The notes: generated from the letters alone by a model not told the origin. A DNA stretch of 64,000 nucleotides from Flavobacteria bacterium MS024-2A (GCA_905182305.1 CAJJBB010000011.1:1-64000); one strand, 5' to 3'. Shown: positions 1 through 10,325, numbered from the stretch's first letter. A program made the numbers and translations.

Positions 1-1
1 T

Positions 2-810
2 ATTGCAGCAGTAACTAACTTTATAAACTCACGTAATGGAAATATTACTTACATTGATCAATACGTAGACAGGCTACATGGTGCTTTTTTTATGCGTGTT
101 TCCATTGAATCTATGAATAATTCTATTGATTTTAATACATTTAAAGGTGATTTTGCAAAAGAATTCTCCTCTTCTTTAAACCTTAAATGTAATTTTTATC
201 AAGAAGATAAATTACCAAAACTAGGAGTATTTGTTTCTAAGTATGATCATTGTCTATATGACATATCTAACACAGCAACGTTCAGGAAAATTAAAGTGTG
301 AAATTCCCTTCATCTTAAGTAATCACGTTGATTTAGAATACATCGCAACTCAATTTGATATTCCTTTTTATCACGTACCTATCACAAAAGAAACGAAACA
401 AGAAGCTGAAATAGAGCAGTTACGGATCTTAACAAAGCACAAAATAGACTGTATTGTTCTGGCAAGATATATGCAAATAGTTTCTAAAAATTTAATTGAT
501 GTATATCCCTCTAAAATCATAAACATTCACCACTCTTTTTTACCAGCTTTTCCAGGCGCAAAACCTTATCATTCTGCTTTTGAGAGAGGTGTTAAAATTA
601 TTGGTGCAACTAGCCACTATGTTACAGAAACTTTAGATGCTGGCCCAATCATAGAACAAGATATTGCTAGAGTTTCGCATGAACATGAAGTCCTCGATCT
701 AATAAATAGAGGGCAAGATTTAGAGCGTATAGTTTTATTAAGAGGACTCAAAGTTACATTGTGATCGGAAAATCATGGTTTACAATAATAAAACAGTTGT
801 TTTTACCTAA
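2..810 (+). pseudogene. purU: Formyltetrahydrofolate deformylase (PurU), 5' end outside window, interrupted by two +1 frameshifts
   Basis: ORFs 92..301 and 231..764 are consecutive pieces of one PurU (FVSKYDHCLYDI / SGKLKCEIPFILSNH / IINIHHSFLPAFPGAKPYHSAFERGVKIIGATSHYVTETLDAGPIIEQD). Frame 2 is open from base 2. The C-terminus HCDRKIMVYNNKTVVFT* is in a third frame, 757..810. Confidence 0.88.
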
Positions 811-1581
811 TCTTTTAAGAAAAAATTAAGTAGGTGATCATTAAACAAATCAGGTTGATCAATATTCACCACGTGTCCTGAACCTGGTAGTGTTATCAAG
901 GTAGCGTTTTGATGAATCATAATGATTTTTTTAACAAATGGTAAAAACATATAATCTTGAATTCCCATAATATATAGGAGTTGGGGGCTTTAACTGCTTA
1001 CCTCTTATTTTTGCCAATACAGGTAAAATAGTTGCAGTTAATTTATACCATCTTCCAAATTCTGCATGTGATATTTTTTTTGCTTCCTTAATAAAAAGGG
1101 CTCTTGATTTTCGATGTGCTTTGTAAGGCATAATTACATAAGCAAAAAAAGTGTAAATCCAAATAAAAGGCAAAACACTTTGAGTAAGCTTACCCATATA
1201 CATTAAAAAACGAGATTGAAGGTTTAAATTCAAAATTGCTCCACCAAGACCAATCTTCTCTACCTTATTACTATGCAATTGAATCATTTTTTGAATAAGA
1301 ATACTCCCTAGTGAGATTCCAACAAAATGAGATTTTTCTATTTTATTATAGTCCAAGACATTTAAAATATCGTCTATAATAATATTGAAAGTATATTTTG
1401 TTCCTTTTGGAGAAACCTTAGACTTTCCATGTCCACGCAAATCAATTAATAAAACGTTAAAATAAGCTTTAAAAAAACGAACTTGATTAAACCAAATAGA
1501 GGAATTTCCACCAGCTCCATGGATAAATGTGATCCATTTATTTGAACTATTTTCGGCTTTATAAATTGAATGGTATAACAC
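807..1581 (-). pseudogene. Alpha/beta hydrolase, C-terminus frameshifted (annotated ORF 931..1581)
   Basis: FIHGAGGNSSIWFNQV, DLRGHGKS and GISLGS nucleophile motif. The missing C-terminus LYIMGIQDYMFLPFVKKIIMIHQNATLITLPGSGHVVNIDQPDLFNDHLLNFFLKD* is in the adjacent frame, ending 807..809. Confidence 0.8.
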
Positions 1582-2408
1582 TATATGATTCCTTTATCAT
1601 TGAGATAACCAGCCATTTCTTGTTGAATTACCCTAGCTTCAGTCGCTGCTGCTGCTGCAAAATCGCTGCCTTGTGATTTATAAATAATACCCCGAGAAGA
1701 ATTTACCAATAAACCACACTGATCGTTCATTCCAAACTCAGAAACTTCCTTCAAACTTCCTCCCTGTGCTCCAACACCAGGAACCAATAAAAAAGAATCT
1801 GGTACAATCTTTCGAATTTCTACAAGCGCATCTGCTTTCGTTGCACCTACCACATACATTAAGCGATTTGAATGTTCCCATGTAAGGCTTGTTTTTAAAA
1901 CTTTTTGAAACAAAAGTTCATTATTTTCTAGAGTATATTGAAAATTTTCCGCCCCTTTATTAGAGGTTAATACCAATAAAATAGCGTGTTTTCCTTCAAA
2001 AGACAAAAAAGGTTCTACTGCATCTCTTCCCATATAGGGAGCTACTGTTACCGAATCAACCTCATAGGTTTCAAAAAAAGCTTTAGCATATCGCTTTGCA
2101 GTATTGCCTATATCACCTCGTTTTGCATCAGCGATGGTAAAATGATTGGGATAATTAACATTTAAATACTTCATGATTTTTTGAAAAGAGACCCATCCTT
2201 CAACTCCATAGGATTCGAAAAAGGCGAGATTGGGTTTAAAAGCTACCGCATACTTCTGTGTTGCATCAATAATATGTTTTGCAAACGTAAAAATTGGATC
2301 TGCTTCTTTCTTTAAATGCTTAGGTATTTTATCTAAATCGATATCAAGCCCTATGCAAAGGAATGATTTTTTCAGTTTAATCTGTTGAACAAGGGCTTCC
2401 GTGGTCAT
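1581..2408 (-). CDS. pyrF: Orotidine 5'-phosphate decarboxylase
   Basis: [48 protein letters not shown] motifs. Confidence 0.95.
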   Translation of the reverse strand: MTTEALVQQIKLKKSFLCIGLDIDLDKIPKHLKKEADPIFTFAKHIIDATQKYAVAFKPNLAFFESYGVEGWVSFQKIMKYLNVNYPNHFTIADAKRGDIGNTAKRYAKAFFETYEVDSVTVAPYMGRDAVEPFLSFEGKHAILLVLTSNKGAENFQYTLENNELLFQKVLKTSLTWEHSNRLMYVVGATKADALVEIRKIVPDSFLLVPGVGAQGGSLKEVSEFGMNDQCGLLVNSSRGIIYKSQGSDFAAAAATEARVIQQEMAGYLNDKGII

Positions 2409-3490
2409 ATTACTTCTCCAGCTTCTTTGAGTTTCTCTGTATTCTGGTATAATTGAAGTTCATCAATAAGTTTTTGAACGTCTCCATTAATCACATTTGG
2501 AAGATCATATAATGTAAGTCCTATTCGATGATCGGTTACCCTTCCTTGCGGATAATTATAGGTTCTGATTTTGGCGGATCGATCCCCTGAAGAAACTAGT
2601 GAATTTCTTTTTTCTGAATCTAAAGCCAACTTTTTAGATAGCTCTAACTCATATAAACGAGAACGCAAAACCTTTAGGGCTTTATCCTTATTTTTATGTT
2701 GTGATTTCTGATCCTGACATTGAGCCACAATTCCCGTAGGCTCATGGGTTAGTCGAACAGCAGAATAGGTGGTATTTACAGATTGTCCTCCTGGGCCCGA
2801 AGAACAAAAATAATCGACACGTACATCATTCATGTCTATTTCAACATCAAATTCTTCTGCTTCAGGCAATACCATAACAGTAGCCGCAGATGTATGTACA
2901 CGTCCTTGTGTTTCTGTTTGAGGAACACGCTGTACTCTGTGAACACCCGATTCATACTTTAAGGTTCCATATACATCATTGCCTGAAACCTCAAAAATTA
3001 CTTCTTTAAAACCACCTGCTGTTCCTTCACTAGAATCTACAAAACTTACATTCCAATTATTAGATTGACAATATTTAGTATACATGCGGTAAAGATCTCC
3101 TGCAAAAATACTAGCCTCATCACCACCCGTTCCAGCTCTAATTTCAATTACCACATTTTTAGCATCTTCTGGATCTTTAGGTATAAGTAAAAATTTAATT
3201 TCCTCTTCTAGCTGAGGTAATTTTTCTTTAACAGAATCTATCTCCATTTTAGCCATAGAAATCATTTCTTCATCCTTTTCGCCCTTAAGAAGCTCTTCTG
3301 CTTCTGCTTGATTTGATAATAACACCTTGTATTGGTTCATTTTCTCAACCATTACTGAGAGGTCTTTATATTCTTTATTTAACTTAATATATCGCTTTTG
3401 ATCCACAATAATATCAGGTTGAATAATTAAATCAGAGACTTCATCGAAACGCTGTTGGATGATTTGAAGTTTTTCTATCATGATGATCAA
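2405..3490 (-). CDS. prfA: Peptide chain release factor 1
   Basis: [20 protein letters not shown] and [20 protein letters not shown] (GGQ motif); overlaps the pyrF start by 4 nt. Confidence 0.95.
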   Translation of the reverse strand: MIIMIEKLQIIQQRFDEVSDLIIQPDIIVDQKRYIKLNKEYKDLSVMVEKMNQYKVLLSNQAEAEELLKGEKDEEMISMAKMEIDSVKEKLPQLEEEIKFLLIPKDPEDAKNVVIEIRAGTGGDEASIFAGDLYRMYTKYCQSNNWNVSFVDSSEGTAGGFKEVIFEVSGNDVYGTLKYESGVHRVQRVPQTETQGRVHTSAATVMVLPEAEEFDVEIDMNDVRVDYFCSSGPGGQSVNTTYSAVRLTHEPTGIVAQCQDQKSQHKNKDKALKVLRSRLYELELSKKLALDSEKRNSLVSSGDRSAKIRTYNYPQGRVTDHRIGLTLYDLPNVINGDVQKLIDELQLYQNTEKLKEAGEVI

Positions 3491-3510
3491 ATTTACAAAT
3501 TGTCGTGCTA

Positions 3511-4065
3511 TTATGAGCTAGATTCTTTTGCTAAGACGATTGAATAGCGAATTTCTAATAAATCTTTCATTTTAACAAGCATAAAAGCTGGTAATGAAAT
3601 TCCAAAATCAGAAGGAATTAAATTGAATGTTCCATTTAAAAGAATTTCATTTTTACCAAAAACAATAGAACTCATAATTTGTTTATTGAGTTTTTTACCA
3701 TGAAATTCGAAAACACCATTAATTAACAGTGAATCTTTTATAAGTTCGAATGATTCTGAATAAAATTTAATCTCAGGAAAACTTAATGCTTCTAAAACTT
3801 CTAGAGAATGGGCATCACGTCCAGAGTTTTTACTATCAAAATCTCTCACATAAGCAAGGATAGCTAATTTATTAAAGACCAAACTGGTATTGTTGAGTAA
3901 GGCACGACCATATAATTTTTGATTACTCCCCTCCCATTCATGTAATGTGTGTTTGCCTGAGTAAGTAATTAAAGATTTTGAGGTATTAATTATCCAAGTA
4001 GTTTCTTGAGCCTGAATTGAACAAACAAGTAGAAGAAAAAATATAAGTAATTTTCTTTTTATCAT
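3511..4065 (-). CDS. YceI-family periplasmic protein
   Basis: Signal peptide then [26 protein letters not shown]...[20 protein letters not shown]; YceI-like lipocalin-fold pattern. Confidence 0.75.
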   Translation of the reverse strand: MIKRKLLIFFLLLVCSIQAQETTWIINTSKSLITYSGKHTLHEWEGSNQKLYGRALLNNTSLVFNKLAILAYVRDFDSKNSGRDAHSLEVLEALSFPEIKFYSESFELIKDSLLINGVFEFHGKKLNKQIMSSIVFGKNEILLNGTFNLIPSDFGISLPAFMLVKMKDLLEIRYSIVLAKESSS

Positions 4066-4067
4066 AG

Positions 4068-4671
4068 TTAAAATTTAAATACAATTATAGCGGTAGCAAA
4101 ACTTCCAACAGCAGTGTAAGCAGCAATTCGATGGATTTTTTTATTTTTATTAGCTAAAAAATTTGTTGTTACCATGGCTGAAAAATGAATAGTAGCAAGA
4201 TACTTATGGGCTTTAATAGAGTTTAATCCTTTTGTTTTTTTGTTTACAAGTGGTGGTGGAGAAAAAAGCGAAAGTCCTGCACCAGTGAAATAACTAATTG
4301 AAGTTAAATTACCAACAAGTTTATGAGTTTCATATAATTTATAATTACCGTTATACAGTTGAGATCCAATAAAACCCTGAGCTACCATACCTACTAATGT
4401 AGCATAACCTATGACCTGATGAATTTTAAGCATTTTACGACGAATTTTCAATTCACTTTCTCTTTGCTCAATTGTTAATGGGGAAATTTTCATTTTTCTC
4501 ATTAATCCTTTTTCTCCCCAAAGTAAACGTTGAGTAAAAATCATTCTATCTGGAAGCAATGAGGTATCAATTTCAGCTTCTGAACGAAGAGAACCAAATA
4601 TGTCTTCTTCTTGAGAAAAAGTACTTGATAAAGTCAAGAATAGAAGAAAAAAAACTATAAAATCGAATCAT
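4068..4671 (-). CDS. His-rich multi-helix membrane protein, b561-like; signal peptide start displaced by a homopolymer frameshift (annotated ORF 4068..4637)
   Basis: KIHQVIGYATL, ETHKLVGN, KAHKYLATIHFSAM, KIHRIAAYTAV helices. In the neighbouring frame ATG at 4671 gives MIRFYSFF, joining LLFLTLSSTFSQEED. Confidence 0.55.
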
Positions 4672-4689
4672 AATTAGACGAATGTCATA

Positions 4690-5856
4690 TTAATAATTAA
4701 AGGTTCCATAGATTGTTTCTAACGTTAATTTGTTTTCAGGAGCAGCTTCAACACGTCCAACAATTTGTGCCTTTATATTAAATGAATCAGAGATTGATAT
4801 TATCTCTTCCACTTTGTCTGGTGATACATATAATTCCATTCGATGCCCCATATTAAAAACTTGATACATTTCTCTACCTGAAGTTCCAGACTCTTTTTGA
4901 ATCAAATCAAATAATGGTGGAATAGGGAATAATGAATCTTTTATAATATGGAGGTTGTTTACAAAGTGTAATATTTTAGTTTGGGCACCTCCGCTACAAT
5001 GAACCATTCCATGAATAGAAGTGGTACCCATTTGACTAAAAATCTTTTGAATAACCGGTGCGTAGGTTCTTGTGGGAGACAAAACTAATTTCCCTACATC
5101 CAAAGAAACCCCTTCAAGGGTACTAGTTAATTCTTTAGATCCTGAATAAATTAAATTTTCAGGCACCTTAGGATCAAAACTTTCAGGATATTTAGTAGCG
5201 AGAATTTTTGAAAAAACATCATGACGTGCAGATGTCAATCCATTACTCCCCATACCACCATTGTATTCTTTTTCATAAGTAGCCTGCCCATCTGAAGCCA
5301 AACCTACAATAACATCTCCAGCTTGAATATTCGCATTATCTATCACATCCTTTTTTGCAATTCTAGCTGTTACCGTAGAATCTACAATTATTGTTCTTAC
5401 TAAATCTCCAACATCTGCGGTTTCGCCACCCGTACTATGAATGGTTACTCCCCCACTCACCTAGTTTGAAATCAACTCTTCTGTACCTTGAATTATAGCA
5501 GAAATTACCTCACCTGGTATATGATTTTTATTTCTTCCAATGGTAGAGGAAAGTAAAATATTTTCAGTCACACCCACACAAAGTAAATCATCAATATTCA
5601 TGATAAGTGCATCTTGTGCTATTCCTTTCCAGACAGAAAGATCACCTGTTTCTTTCCAATACATGTAAGCTAAAGATGACTTTGTTCCTGCCCCATCTGC
5701 ATGCATTACAATAGCATGCTCTTCACTTCCGGTAATATAATCTGGTATTATTTTACAAAAGGACTTAGGATATAGTCCTTTATCTATTTTTTTTATGGCG
5801 TTATGAACATCTTCTTTTTGTGCTGAAACGCCTCGCTGACTGTACCGATCGGACAT
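4690..5856 (-). pseudogene. purM: Phosphoribosylformylglycinamidine cyclo-ligase (AIR synthetase) split by an in-frame TAG
   Basis: 5461..5856 (MSDRYSQRGVSAQKEDVHNAI...EELISN*) and 4690..5460 (VSGGVTIHSTGGETADVGDLVRTIIVDSTVTARI...) are in the same frame, separated only by TAG at 5461..5463. Confidence 0.92.
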
Positions 5857-5919
5857 GAAATTGTTTTAAACAAAAATAAAATATTTGATAAATTTTACTG
5901 CTATAAAAAAAAATAGTTA

Positions 5920-8103
5920 TTAACGAATAAACAACAATTCACGATACTTTGCTAGAGGCCATATTTGATCATCTACTGTAAGTTCTAATTTATCACACTG
6001 ATATCGAATACTACTTAAAAAAGGTAAAATACTTTTGCAATATACTAGAGCTTTTTCATGAGTATCCTTGATAATATTAGCATCCTTTCGAGCTTTTATC
6101 ATTAAAGATATCCCATTGTTAATCTCAACAATATGATTGGAAATTCTTTCTAAAATTAAAACCTGCTCGCTTGCATGAATCTTAAAGCTTGAACCATATA
6201 TTTCTTTTAATCCACGTACATTTTCAATAAGAATATTTTGGTACTTAATTGCGGTAGGAATGATATGGTTTTGTGCTAAATCACCTAGAGTTATTGATTC
6301 TATTTCTATCGTTGAGATATACGATTCTAAATCAATTATATAGCGCGCTAAAAGTTCCTTTTCACTAAAAACACCTAAAGTCTCAAAGAGTGTTACGGAA
6401 AGATCACTTATGTATGCTGGAAGGGCTTCTGGAGTAGTTTTATGATTGCTTAATCCTTTCTTTTTAGCCAATGATTCTATTTTAAATTGATCATATTCTT
6501 CTTCATTAAAAATATCTTTAATAGATGTGATAGTTTCCCTTAGTGTGTTAAAAATAGCATCATCTTTTTTCATGTTTTTGTTATCAATCAATGCATCAAC
6601 AGAAACCTTAAATTCAATAAGCTGTTCAGTTACAATGGAATTAATAACAGTAACAGGTTTGGCACAATTTGTTTTAGACCCAACGGTTCTAAATTCAAAC
6701 TTATCACCTGTAAAGGCAAAAGGTGATGTTCTGTTTTTATCAGTATTATCAAGAAGAATTTCTGGAATTTTTCCAATTACATTTAGCTTTAAGTCAGTCT
6801 TTTCTTTAGGTGATAATTTCCCTTTTGAAACATTTTCCAAATCTTCTAAAACTTGTTTCAAATGTTTTCCTATAAAAATCGATAACATGGCAGAGGGTGC
6901 CTCCTGCATTCCAATTCGAAGATCGTTACTAGCTGAAACTGATGAGGCCCTTAAAAGTGCTTCATGCTTTAATACTGCTGCAATAGTGTTGACAAAAAAG
7001 GTGAGGAATTGTAAATTACTCATGGGAGTTTTTCCAGGACTCAATAAATTAACCCCTTTATTTGTGTTCAACGACCAATTATTATGTTTACCAGAGCCGT
7101 TAATTTTTTCAAAGGGTTTTTCATGAAATAAAACGATAAAGTTATGCTGACTGGCTACTTTATTCATAACATCCATAACTAGAGCGTTATGATCAATTGC
7201 CAAATTTGCAGATTCAAAAACAGGAGTCAACTCGTACTGGCTTGGAGCAACCTCATTGTGTCTGGTTTTAATTGGAATTCCTAATATTTTACATTCTTTT
7301 TCAAGAGCATTGAGAAAACGACTCACTCGAACAGGGATCGATCCAAAATAATGATCGTTTAACTCTTGGCCCTTAGAAGGAACATGACCTATTAAGGTTC
7401 TACCTGTAAGTATCAAATCAGGACGTGTTAAGGCTAAACTCCTGTCAATTAGAAAATACTCTTGTTCCCATCCTAAGGTAGCATCAACCTTATTTACTGA
7501 TTTATCAAAATAATGACAAATTTCTGTTGCTGCGTGATCTAATTTTTTTAATGATTTTAGCAAAGGAGTTTTATAATCTAGCGACTCTCCTGTGTAAGAA
7601 ATAAAAAGAGTTGGTATACACAGTGTTGTATTATATATAAAAGCAGGAGATGTTGGATCCCAAGTTGTATAACCTCGTGCCTCAAACGTATCGCGAATCC
7701 CCCCACTTGACACATTAGAAGACGCTGGTGCTTGTTGAACTAATTGCTCTCCTTCAAACTTTTCAATTTGAACCCCTTCTGCATTTAATCCAAAAAAAGA
7801 GTCATGCTTTTCTGCAGTAGCTCCTGTTAATGGTTGAAACCAATGAGTATAATGTGTAGCTCCCTTGGCAATAGCCCATGCTTTCATAGCAGCAGCAATT
7901 TGATCTGCTAAAACTGTTAAAATAGGAGTTCCTTTGTTAATAGATTGCTCTAGTTGTTGAAAAGCTTTCTCGCTCAGGTACTGTTTAAGCTTCTGTATAT
8001 TGAACACATGAGATCCAAATTCAATAGGACTTGAAGGTGCATCGGAAACTTCAAATAATTTTGAAGAAAGATTAGAAAGACTGTTTTTACGTAGAGTTTC
8101 CAT
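5920..8103 (-). CDS. glnN: Glutamine synthetase type III (GSIII)
   Basis: 727 aa; MKAWAIAKGATHYTHWFQPLTGATAEKHDSF, GWEQEYFLID, RHNEVAPSQYEL, FHEKPFEKINGSGKHNNWS. Confidence 0.95.
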   Translation of the reverse strand: METLRKNSLSNLSSKLFEVSDAPSSPIEFGSHVFNIQKLKQYLSEKAFQQLEQSINKGTPILTVLADQIAAAMKAWAIAKGATHYTHWFQPLTGATAEKHDSFFGLNAEGVQIEKFEGEQLVQQAPASSNVSSGGIRDTFEARGYTTWDPTSPAFIYNTTLCIPTLFISYTGESLDYKTPLLKSLKKLDHAATEICHYFDKSVNKVDATLGWEQEYFLIDRSLALTRPDLILTGRTLIGHVPSKGQELNDHYFGSIPVRVSRFLNALEKECKILGIPIKTRHNEVAPSQYELTPVFESANLAIDHNALVMDVMNKVASQHNFIVLFHEKPFEKINGSGKHNNWSLNTNKGVNLLSPGKTPMSNLQFLTFFVNTIAAVLKHEALLRASSVSASNDLRIGMQEAPSAMLSIFIGKHLKQVLEDLENVSKGKLSPKEKTDLKLNVIGKIPEILLDNTDKNRTSPFAFTGDKFEFRTVGSKTNCAKPVTVINSIVTEQLIEFKVSVDALIDNKNMKKDDAIFNTLRETITSIKDIFNEEEYDQFKIESLAKKKGLSNHKTTPEALPAYISDLSVTLFETLGVFSEKELLARYIIDLESYISTIEIESITLGDLAQNHIIPTAIKYQNILIENVRGLKEIYGSSFKIHASEQVLILERISNHIVEINNGISLMIKARKDANIIKDTHEKALVYCKSILPFLSSIRYQCDKLELTVDDQIWPLAKYRELLFIR

Positions 8104-8192
8104 ATGAGATAAGAGAATAAATTAGAAAAATCAAATATAGACAATTTGAATATTTCATGGTCAAAATCCAAAAAAATGAATAATATTAAAAT

Positions 8193-8267
8193 TTAACCCT
8201 AAAAAAATAGGGGGTTAATAAAAATTAAATATTGTTAATTTCTTTATTTCATTATTTCATAGGGGGT
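8193..8267. promoter_or_regulatory. Candidate operator region between GSIII and GSII: imperfect palindrome TTAACCCTA-N6-TAGGGGGTTAA plus second TAGGGGGT box
   Basis: TTAACCCTA 8193..8201, TAGGGGGTTAA 8208..8218, TAGGGGGT 8260..8267, seen directly. Confidence 0.5.
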
Positions 8268-8304
8268 ATTGTAAAAATTTTATTTTAGCTAAAAATTATT
8301 AACT

Positions 8305-9312
8305 ATGAGTAAAGCTAAACTTGAATATATTTGGTTGGATGGTTATGAGCCTTCAGCCAGTCTCCGAAGCAAGACTAAAATTGCAACTAATTTTAAAGGT
8401 ACTTTAGAAGATTGTCCCATATGGTCATTTGATGGTTCTTCTACAAGACAAGCAGAAGGAAGTGCTTCTGACTGTCTTTTAAAGCCTGTGGCACTTTATC
8501 AAGATCCTGATCGTAAAAACGGTTGGCTGGTAATGACAGAGGTGTTAAATGCCGATGGAACACCTCATACTTCGAATGGTCGCGCTACAATTGATGACGA
8601 TGATGATGATTTTTGGTTTGGTTTTGAACAAGAGTACTTCCTTTGGGACCCAGAAACCAATCTTCCTTTCGGTTTTCCCAAAGACCAAACACCTCAAGGA
8701 CAATTCTATTGTTCTGTAGGAGCAAGGAATGCTTTTGGTAGAGAAATGATTGAAGAACATTTAGACCAATGCTTAGAAGCAGGTATTAATGTTGAAGGAA
8801 TTAACGCTGAAGTTGCTTCTGGGCAATGGGAATACCAATGCTTTGCTGAAGGAGCTCAAAAAGCTGGTGACGAGATGTGGGTATCAAGATATTTACTTGA
8901 ACGTTTAGGTGAAAAATATGGCCTTGCTATTGAATGGCACCCAAAACCACTTGGAGACACTGACTGGAATGGATCTGGTATGCACGCAAACTTTTCAAAT
9001 GAAGTTCTTAGAACCTGTGGTTCTGAGGAAACTTACAGCAAAATATGTGAGGCATTCCGCCCTTTAGTTAAAGAGCATATTGAGGTATATGGAGCATTCA
9101 ATGATCAACGATTAACTGGTGCCCATGAAACCCAATCTATTGATGAATTTAGTTTTGGAGTTTCTGACCGCGGTGCTTCTATCAGGATTCCTATTATGAC
9201 TGTTGAAAAGGGTTGGAAAGGATGGTTGGAAGACAGAAGGCCTTCTTCTAATGGTGATCCATATAAAATAGCTGCTCGTATAATTAAAACTGTAAAGTCA
9301 GCTAAGATTTAA
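8305..9312 (+). CDS. glnA: Glutamine synthetase, GSII (eukaryotic-like) family
   Basis: EYIWLDGYEPSASLRSKTKI, FWFGFEQEYFLWD, NGSGMHANFSNE, SFGVSDRGASIRIP, GWKGWLEDRRPSSNGDPY. Confidence 0.95.
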   Translation: MSKAKLEYIWLDGYEPSASLRSKTKIATNFKGTLEDCPIWSFDGSSTRQAEGSASDCLLKPVALYQDPDRKNGWLVMTEVLNADGTPHTSNGRATIDDDDDDFWFGFEQEYFLWDPETNLPFGFPKDQTPQGQFYCSVGARNAFGREMIEEHLDQCLEAGINVEGINAEVASGQWEYQCFAEGAQKAGDEMWVSRYLLERLGEKYGLAIEWHPKPLGDTDWNGSGMHANFSNEVLRTCGSEETYSKICEAFRPLVKEHIEVYGAFNDQRLTGAHETQSIDEFSFGVSDRGASIRIPIMTVEKGWKGWLEDRRPSSNGDPYKIAARIIKTVKSAKI

Positions 9313-9337
9313 TAACAGTCAAGTAACCACAATATTA

Positions 9338-9373
9338 AAACATTCTGATTCTTGAATTAGGATGTTTTTTTTT
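9338..9373 (+). terminator. Rho-independent terminator after GSII
   Basis: AAACATTCTGATTCTTGAATTAGGATGTTTTTTTTT: ~13 bp stem (with G-U pairs), 4-nt loop, T9 tract. Confidence 0.8.
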
Positions 9374-10325
9374 ACTTAAACATTTGGTATAAAAAAATAG
9401 CATAACAGCAAAGTAGGATAGCTCCTTCGAAGCGACCCAACTTCATGCGTTTAGGAATAAAAGCTAAGGGTAATATTAAAACAGATATAAATATCATCCA
9501 TAAGAAATCGGATTCAATTAAGTTTTGATCAAAAAAGACAATGGGTTGAATCATAGCGGTAATTCCCATTACAGCTAGAATATTAAAAATATTTGATCCA
9601 ATAAGATTTCCTAATGAAATAGCTTTTTCTTTCTTAAAAATCGCTACTAAGGATGCTGATAATTCTGGGATACTAGTACCTATAGAAATAATTGAAATAC
9701 TAATGATACGCTCACTAATACCTATTTCTTGAGCTAAAGAAACAGAACCTTTTATTAACATTTCAGAGCCCAACCACAAAGCAATACCCCCTCCAAAGAA
9801 TAACGATAGAATAACTTTTTTACTTGAAACTTCCGAAACCAAACTACTATCATCAACTATATTATTTTTCTGTAAGAAAAGTAAAAATATAAGCACTGCT
9901 ATCAAAAGAGTAAATAATATAACACCTTCATTAATAGTTAAATCTTTATTATTCTTAATAAAAAAATAAAAAATCATTGTTGACAAAAACATAATTGGCC
10001 AATCTGTTCTAAAAAAATTTTTAGTAACTATAATTGGCTCAATTAAAATTACTATCCCTAATACCAAAGCTAGATTTGCTATGTTTGAACCTATTACATT
10101 CCCCATTGCCAAATCAGGGTGCCCCATCAAAGCAGACTTTACACTTACTATAAGTTCTGGAGCTGATGTTGCGAATGAAACAACTGTCATTCCAATCACA
10201 ATTTTAGGAATGGAGAGATTAATTGATAAAGCCACAGCTGCTTTTAAAAGCCAATCACCTCCTTTGACAAGAAGAAGTAATCCGAAAAAAATTGCTATAT
10301 AATCCATCTTTAAATTGATCAACAA
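9372..10325 (-). CDS. Calcium/sodium antiporter (CaCA family, YrbG-like)
   Basis: Two internally repeated segments, MTVVSFATSAPELIVSV / GNVIGSNIANLALVLG and ISIGTSIPELSASLVA / GNLIGSNIFNILAVMG. Confidence 0.92.
   Translation of the reverse strand: MLINLKMDYIAIFFGLLLLVKGGDWLLKAAVALSINLSIPKIVIGMTVVSFATSAPELIVSVKSALMGHPDLAMGNVIGSNIANLALVLGIVILIEPIIVTKNFFRTDWPIMFLSTMIFYFFIKNNKDLTINEGVILFTLLIAVLIFLLFLQKNNIVDDSSLVSEVSSKKVILSLFFGGGIALWLGSEMLIKGSVSLAQEIGISERIISISIISIGTSIPELSASLVAIFKKEKAISLGNLIGSNIFNILAVMGITAMIQPIVFFDQNLIESDFLWMIFISVLILPLAFIPKRMKLGRFEGAILLCCYAIFLYQMFK

Noticed and set aside
5461-5463. TAG reassigned to an amino acid
   Set aside because: Only one internal TAG in a conserved gene was seen, and TAG also appears as an ordinary stop in the window (e.g. 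the repaired hydrolase). A point lesion or base error is simpler.
6527-7126. 199-aa plus ORF inside GSIII
   Set aside because: Fully antisense to a strongly conserved enzyme; composition reflects complementary codons.
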